From positions 1-64,000 of IMG/VR virus record IMGVR_UViG_3300022821_000013: a stretch of 64,000 nucleotides of DNA, one strand, 5' to 3'. This stretch comes from a virus. Under the pieces are notes generated by a model. That model did no database searches. It had not been told where the DNA came from and saw only the letters and a list, made by a program, of their open reading frames with translations. Within the stretch, counting starts at the first letter, position 1. Every line of letters starts with the position of its first letter. Shown piece after piece: positions 58,803 to 64,000 of the stretch. The translations under genes were made by a program, and so were the position numbers.

Positions 58803-61025
58803 TTATTTTTTGACAAGCATATTACCACGACATTGAGTTTCCAATGTTGTAGTCCAATCATGAGGTGTTATCTTATGATCAACTTTAGTAAGTATAAATA
58901 TAACTTTTGCTTTACCGTCTTCATTGTAATATCTACTTGGCATACCATCCACCTCAATTACATTGCCAAATCTAAATCCACTTATACCATCAATAGTTAT
59001 AGTTAGTTCCAATGGATATATAGTTTGTGCTAAATATGAATTATATTGGTGTAATGTTGTGTTTTCTGGTGGAGTCTCTCTATATTCTTTAAGAGTATTA
59101 TACAATCCAAGTATAGATGTGCGAGTAACACCAATTTTACCCATAATATGTTTTGCATGTCGTAAGAAATATAATGCTTTTTTACGTCTATTATTAATGT
59201 CATCTGCTAATTTTTTATCATCCTTAATTGCATCTGAGTATAAACTTCCCAATATAGCTCCAGATTCACCTGTTACATCGTTCATATTAAATCTACCTTC
59301 AACATACAATGCGTTTGCCATGGAATTCGGAACATTCAGATTAAAATTTATAGATCTAACTATAGGTTTAGTATCATCGTGAGTGCTAAATCGCAATGGC
59401 TTCAATCCACCATGTTGTGTATAAGTAAAATTCAAATCAATTAGATTATACCAAGAAATATATTTACCATTATCACCAATTATTTCTTCCATTATAAAAC
59501 CAAGTTTATAAAGTCCACCTGATGCATATGATATTTTATCAAAAATTATAGTAAATAAATTAAAAATTGTTTTTTCCTGAGTATTATTTATATCTGATAT
59601 TGATTCTAATATATCCAATACAAAATCAGTCGATATTAATATTTCACCTAAATTACAAAAATCAGGTGTATCAACCCTTTGGAATTGAGTATTAAATGTA
59701 CCACCAGATTTGTCCTTACCTCTGTACATTCTAAAATACCCATTATCATATCCAGCCGAACGACCCGGAACTTTATGTAATGGTTTATTTGGATGTAAGT
59801 TATAATGTGCAGAATTATATGTATCCGACTCATCTATACCACCGTTAAAAAATATAGTGTCTGGTATACAAGATACAACCTCTTTATCGTATATAGATAT
59901 GCTCCTAACACCATAAGGAAATTTATATTGCTCTTCTAAATCTATTCTATTACCATTTCCATTCTTCCAAGCACCATAATTAGCTGACATATATACACGT
60001 TTCTCATCTGGACCTATCCCGAATCTATCAGATCTAGCCGCAACTGCATTCGTATAATAATATATTAAATCCGAGAGTCCTATATAAACTGTCCATGTAG
60101 GAAGCAATGCTTCTGGATAAGATTCTAATGAATATAATTCATTATCCATATTAACTGTATCATTTGATTTTGGTTTGGATTTTGGATATTTTATAGGTAA
60201 TGATCTAGCTGCATATCTAAGTTCAGTATTATCTATAGTTTTGGTTTCATTTGAACTTAGAAAATTACCACCCACATTACCTATATCAGCAATATCAATT
60301 ATTATTTTTTCAGATAAACCCCTTGCATATGCAATTGTAATGTTAGTATCACTTACTAATCTAGGGTGTTCACTTTGATTCATTTTAGCATCAACGACTT
60401 TAGATGATGCATTTGCTGATATACCTGATAGGAAATAACCTTCACCGACAGTTTGTAATTTTATAGACCAAGTTAGATCATCATTCATTTCCACATTAAA
60501 GTTATAAGTTATACCTTTATATGTATCTTGTGATGGGTCTAAATTTTTTTTATGTATTTTATTTGTAGTTGCTTTCTCAGAAGTTCTACCAACAGCCCAA
60601 CCATATTTTATTTGTATATCACTACCTGGCTTTATAATGTCTTTCTCGAACTTCTCTAGTTGATCTAACGTAAATACTCTAAAACTTATATCGGCTCTTT
60701 GTAACGCACCCCAAGTACCTTGATTTGATATAGTAACATCTTCTAATATAGGTTCTTTTGGTATAGGATAATCTGACTGATACATATCAATAAATCTATT
60801 ATCATCACGACCAAAACCAAGTATAGGTTTATCACCTGGTTGTTTAGTTTTCTTATCTACATAGTAAACTTCACACCAAGATTGCTTTGCTGCTTCCCAA
60901 TCAAATTTAGTACCATATACACCACGTGTATTATGACCATATATCCTAGAACGTTCATTTATTTCAGCTCGGACATCTGGATGCACTTCATTGTATATCG
61001 GATTATAATCTATTTGTAATGCCAT
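58803..61025 (-). CDS. Baseplate/tail hub-like virion protein
   Basis: The 740-residue protein has the FEKDIIKPGSDIQIKYGWAV motif near residue ~135, found in hub proteins of contractile tails, and beta-rich segments around it (NFNVEMNDDLTWSIKLQTVG). The C-terminal part ends with FRFGNVIEVDG and VIFILTKVDHKITPHDWTT, which looks like a hub OB/gp27-like domain. The LysM-like gene overlaps its start by 1 base, consistent with one morphogenesis operon. Confidence 0.65.
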   Translation of the reverse strand: MALQIDYNPIYNEVHPDVRAEINERSRIYGHNTRGVYGTKFDWEAAKQSWCEVYYVDKKTKQPGDKPILGFGRDDNRFIDMYQSDYPIPKEPILEDVTISNQGTWGALQRADISFRVFTLDQLEKFEKDIIKPGSDIQIKYGWAVGRTSEKATTNKIHKKNLDPSQDTYKGITYNFNVEMNDDLTWSIKLQTVGEGYFLSGISANASSKVVDAKMNQSEHPRLVSDTNITIAYARGLSEKIIIDIADIGNVGGNFLSSNETKTIDNTELRYAARSLPIKYPKSKPKSNDTVNMDNELYSLESYPEALLPTWTVYIGLSDLIYYYTNAVAARSDRFGIGPDEKRVYMSANYGAWKNGNGNRIDLEEQYKFPYGVRSISIYDKEVVSCIPDTIFFNGGIDESDTYNSAHYNLHPNKPLHKVPGRSAGYDNGYFRMYRGKDKSGGTFNTQFQRVDTPDFCNLGEILISTDFVLDILESISDINNTQEKTIFNLFTIIFDKISYASGGLYKLGFIMEEIIGDNGKYISWYNLIDLNFTYTQHGGLKPLRFSTHDDTKPIVRSINFNLNVPNSMANALYVEGRFNMNDVTGESGAILGSLYSDAIKDDKKLADDINNRRKKALYFLRHAKHIMGKIGVTRTSILGLYNTLKEYRETPPENTTLHQYNSYLAQTIYPLELTITIDGISGFRFGNVIEVDGMPSRYYNEDGKAKVIFILTKVDHKITPHDWTTTLETQCRGNMLVKK

Positions 61026-61363
61026 TATCTATTCGCTTTGTTAAAGTTTCTAATTTTTTCAGATGGATTGCTATACTTAGGTGGTATTCTTAGTTTAGTG
61101 TTTGGTTCTAATGCATACGACGTTGGTAATAAACTATTAGCTAACGCAATATACCACCATAACGTAGTATCATTATAATACTCATCAGCTATCAAATCCA
61201 ATCTATCACCGATTCTGGTGATTATATATATATCATTTAAACTTGACATTGGATATGGATATATATAATGATCTAATTTTCTTACATTTTTTAAATCAGT
61301 ATCACCATGTCGTTTATAATCTATATTAACTATATCTGTATCATCATATCTTCTATTTGACAT
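61025..61363 (-). CDS. Baseplate protein with LysM-like domain (gp53-like)
   Basis: The 112-residue protein contains GDRLDLIADEYYNDTTLWWY at residues ~52-71, then ALEPNTKLRIPPKY, a LysM/gp53-like fold used to attach baseplate wedges or bind peptidoglycan. The N-terminus is polar. It is encoded between the hub-like protein and the OmpA-type protein. Confidence 0.75.
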   Translation of the reverse strand: MSNRRYDDTDIVNIDYKRHGDTDLKNVRKLDHYIYPYPMSSLNDIYIITRIGDRLDLIADEYYNDTTLWWYIALANSLLPTSYALEPNTKLRIPPKYSNPSEKIRNFNKANR

Positions 61364-61372
61364 TTAATTACC

Positions 61373-64000
61373 TTAATTTACGGATTGATTTTCAGTTAAA
61401 ATTCCAACTGTACCATTGTCCCATTTTGGATTTGATGGTAATACACCATCTTTATACATTGTAACTGTTACAACACGTTGACCTTTAGATTTTTCACCAT
61501 AACCAACAGAACGCATATCACTACCAAATGCAATTGAAGCTAATATTTGATTTGTTCTATTTGCATCACTAACACTACCACCAGCCTTAAAGTTAGATAC
61601 GACTCCAGCCTTAATATTGGATGCTCGCCTAAATGATAATTTGTAATTATATTCATCTGGTCCGCTTGGTGATGCATGACCCTCTATATCAAATTTAGCT
61701 TTTGGATTTTTTAACTTCTGGTCTATTATATAATTAGTAACATTTATAACCTCACTCGATTTTTTAGGTGTATCTACATTATCATCAAAATCAATATTAA
61801 ATGTGTATATAACTGGTTCTGGTTTTTCTTCTTCCACAACTGGTTCTGGTTTTTCTTCTTCCACAACTGGTTCTGGTTTTTCTTCTTCCACAACTGGTTC
61901 TTCTGTATATACATCACCAACATAATCATAAATTCTACCCATTTTCCTAGGTTTGTAATTCCCAATTATAGTGTAATTCATATCAACCCTAACACCCATT
62001 GGTAATTCTAATATATCATTATCAGATGATTCTTGATATAAATTTTTTATTTCCCAGTTATCTTCTCTAAATGTATATGTTAAATTAGTTATGAAACCTG
62101 GTACTTGCCAGTATAAATCACCTAATGTCAATCTTAATAGTGGCCCCCACATACGTTTATCTTTATATACAGGAGCTAACATAGAAGCTAAATAGTTTAT
62201 TTTCTCATATATAACTTGCATTTCAACTCTGGAAAATGCATGCATATCAAAACTCAATGTCAAATTTCTATCATACGATTTATAAATATAAACTGGATCA
62301 GCTCTACCTATTAATCCATAAGAATCCCAATTAGCATTATGATTTTCAACTACACTATTTAAGAATGCTCTCATTACGATAGCGTGATAACCTAAATTAC
62401 TTTTGTGTTTTGGATCTGATTGTTCAGTTTGAATATCTATCGTATCATCAGATTCTTCTTTTGTATCACCAAATACAGATGGTTCTATATCTATCTCATT
62501 CTTATCTAATAACGTACCACGTGAATCATATTGCTTATCAAACATAAGCCCTGCACAAGTAATAAAGAATTTTATATAATCTCTTGATCCTTGATTGTAT
62601 ATCTCCGATGCATCTTGACTTAAAATATTTGATTTTTCACTTGCATCTACAGTTTTAGAGAAGTCTCTAACCTTAATCATATTAATTTTATCTTCTCTAT
62701 AAGTTCTCATTCTAGGATCAGACCTATCTATACCTGGTAATCCCTCTTGACCCCAACCATATTTCATAATATTTGAATTGTCATAAGTGTTAACTATATT
62801 AGGATCGTAATTATAATTAAAGAACTTAGAATCTTTAGTATCTGTACTTGCTGATATGACATATCTATAGTCTTCTAATTCTTTTGGGTTATATGCTGGA
62901 TCTCTATTATATCCAAAAAAATCATATCCTGTAGTTGCATATGCACCTAATGATTGATCCATTGGTTTTAATCCATCTAAATATTTACCCTCTCGATTAT
63001 AACTCTCTTCTAATAAATTATCAGTATTATTATGAGTCTTATTAGCTATAAACGTATTTATTAAATGATTATTGTGATCTACATCACCATATTTTAAAAA
63101 TTTAGATATTAATGATTTATTTTTAGTTAACTCTTCAAATGGATCACCATTATGCTCATCTAATAATTTAGTAGCTGTACTGTTAGGTACACGTGTTCCA
63201 TTAGCAGATGAATAATATTGAAAGTAAGGTGAATAATATTGATATAATCTACTATCTTCTGTTTCTGATATTGAATATCTACGTATTAACGTAGCTCCTA
63301 TACCAAATATACTCTGTGCACCAGTAGATCTAGATGATATTTTATTTATAATATCACCAACATACGAATCTTTTCCTGTTGCAATCCAAGTTATTAAATT
63401 TGATATTTTAGATAGAGTTTTATCATATACATCACTAGCATTTAAATATGAATCTCTAACTGAATAGTGGTGTGGGAATAATTCTTTTGTTAACATTAAC
63501 AATCTATTATCTGTTCCTTGTTCACCTATAACTAATGACGTATCAACCTGTGATAGATTTTTACCTTGACTCGTCACATTCCTTTTATTTACTATATATT
63601 CGTAATTTTTATGCTTTTCAAATGGAAGTTCCAATCCATGCCTTTGAATTCTCATTCCACCTGAAGATAGAATAGTTGATAATGGATTGTATATCTGTGT
63701 TGATCTAATATTAAATATATTTTCTATCAAACCAAATCCATCCGATGGTGTCTCAACCGTAGAGTTCATCAATTGCATTCCAACTTGCCTAATAGTATTT
63801 AGTATTCCTTTTGCAGAACCCATATACTTTGTTATTCTATAAGCATGTGTCGCTGAACGGTCGATATACGGTGATAAACGTTCGTATAGGTAAGATTTGT
63901 CAAACCCATATCTATTTGGCTCACCATCAAGCTGAATACCACGTAGAATGTATGGTTGTTGCATCCAATCGTTTTGATGTGATGTATCTCTAAGATTAAA
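61373..64000 (-). CDS. Large virion protein with Pro/Glu repeats and OmpA-like C-terminus (open at window end)
   Basis: The frame is open through the window edge (FNLRDTSHQNDW precedes the first Met), so the true start is outside. The body is probably a baseplate structural protein (YVVINKRN-type beta segments, LTLGDLYWQVPGFITNLTYT). A linker of three ~10-residue repeats of EEEKPEPVV follows. The C-terminus is OmpA-like: FDIEGHASPSGPDEYNYKLS, FRRASNIKAGVV and SVGYGEKSKGQRVV. OmpA domains bind peptidoglycan, fitting attachment to the cell wall during infection. Confidence 0.78.
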   Translation of the reverse strand, partial: FNLRDTSHQNDWMQQPYILRGIQLDGEPNRYGFDKSYLYERLSPYIDRSATHAYRITKYMGSAKGILNTIRQVGMQLMNSTVETPSDGFGLIENIFNIRSTQIYNPLSTILSSGGMRIQRHGLELPFEKHKNYEYIVNKRNVTSQGKNLSQVDTSLVIGEQGTDNRLLMLTKELFPHHYSVRDSYLNASDVYDKTLSKISNLITWIATGKDSYVGDIINKISSRSTGAQSIFGIGATLIRRYSISETEDSRLYQYYSPYFQYYSSANGTRVPNSTATKLLDEHNGDPFEELTKNKSLISKFLKYGDVDHNNHLINTFIANKTHNNTDNLLEESYNREGKYLDGLKPMDQSLGAYATTGYDFFGYNRDPAYNPKELEDYRYVISASTDTKDSKFFNYNYDPNIVNTYDNSNIMKYGWGQEGLPGIDRSDPRMRTYREDKINMIKVRDFSKTVDASEKSNILSQDASEIYNQGSRDYIKFFITCAGLMFDKQYDSRGTLLDKNEIDIEPSVFGDTKEESDDTIDIQTEQSDPKHKSNLGYHAIVMRAFLNSVVENHNANWDSYGLIGRADPVYIYKSYDRNLTLSFDMHAFSRVEMQVIYEKINYLASMLAPVYKDKRMWGPLLRLTLGDLYWQVPGFITNLTYTFREDNWEIKNLYQESSDNDILELPMGVRVDMNYTIIGNYKPRKMGRIYDYVGDVYTEEPVVEEEKPEPVVEEEKPEPVVEEEKPEPVIYTFNIDFDDNVDTPKKSSEVINVTNYIIDQKLKNPKAKFDIEGHASPSGPDEYNYKLSFRRASNIKAGVVSNFKAGGSVSDANRTNQILASIAFGSDMRSVGYGEKSKGQRVVTVTMYKDGVLPSNPKWDNGTVGILTENQSVN
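61814..61905 (-). repeat. Threefold 30-bp tandem repeat (Pro/Glu linker)
   Basis: Three nearly identical 30-base units (plus strand aactggttctggtttttctt...) encode EEEKPEPVV repeats in the virion protein linker. They form a likely hinge between the body and the OmpA-like domain. Copy number may vary by slippage. Confidence 0.8.

Noticed and set aside
61774-61965. Minus-strand frame rich in QLWKKKNQN repeats
   Set aside because: It is the alternative frame of the Pro/Glu repeat; the OmpA-linked frame is the real one.

Overview
This 64 kb, AT-rich window is a piece of a large double-stranded DNA phage genome, probably a contractile-tailed (T4-like) virus of a Bacteroidota/Flavobacteriia host. 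The phage assignment rests on a T4-style replisome (family B polymerase, two-subunit clamp loader, sliding-clamp candidate, DnaB-like helicase, UvsX/RecA, gp32-like SSB, 5'-3' exonuclease), dNTP genes (class II ribonucleotide reductase, dUTPase, dNMP kinase) and a baseplate block at the right end. The host assignment rests on two signals. Twelve intergenic sites fit the Bacteroidota promoter form TTTG-N20-TAnnTTTG, nearly always as TAAGTTTG. One phage gene encodes a secreted protein with what looks like a type IX secretion C-terminal sorting domain. Every supported gene is on the minus strand, so transcription runs from high to low coordinates.

Layout. 0-3 kb: a family of proteins made of tandem ~21-residue aromatic/acidic repeats. 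3-7 kb: two tRNA clusters, each preceded by a terminator and a small ORF, around a long-stem RNA candidate, a NADAR-domain protein and an RNase H-fold protein. 7-10.6 kb: a TerD-like protein, a four-copy family of covarying hairpins of which one carries a circularly permuted tRNA gene, and a nucleotidyltransferase. 11-13.6 kb: small proteins and a DEDDy exonuclease. 13.6-26.3 kb: a tightly overlapping glycan operon (glycosyltransferases, Gmd, DegT-type aminotransferase, NeuB- and NeuA-like enzymes, SDRs, methyltransferases, cupin, HAD phosphatase). 26.3-28.4 kb: a second block of repeat proteins. 28.4-34.8 kb: more sugar-transfer genes, including one split GT4 enzyme. 34.8-43.9 kb: replication genes and nucleotide metabolism. 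44-46.8 kb: the secreted protein and small ORFs. 46.8-58.1 kb: an AAA+ ATPase, an intein-containing RNR, helicase, 5'-3' exonuclease, UvsX, SSB and a divergent family A polymerase-like protein. 58.1-64 kb: baseplate and virion proteins, the last of which runs off the window.

How the parts fit: the replication block makes DNA with nucleotides from RNR, dUTPase and dNMP kinase. The glycan operon could build nucleotide-activated nonulosonic acid and GDP-deoxy sugars and place them on the virion, host surface or DNA. The tRNA clusters, a nucleotidyltransferase and the hairpin/permuted-tRNA locus form an RNA-centred region. The permuted tRNA with its hairpin relatives is the most novel-looking structure here. 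No search, folding or expression test was run; all assignments come from reading motifs.
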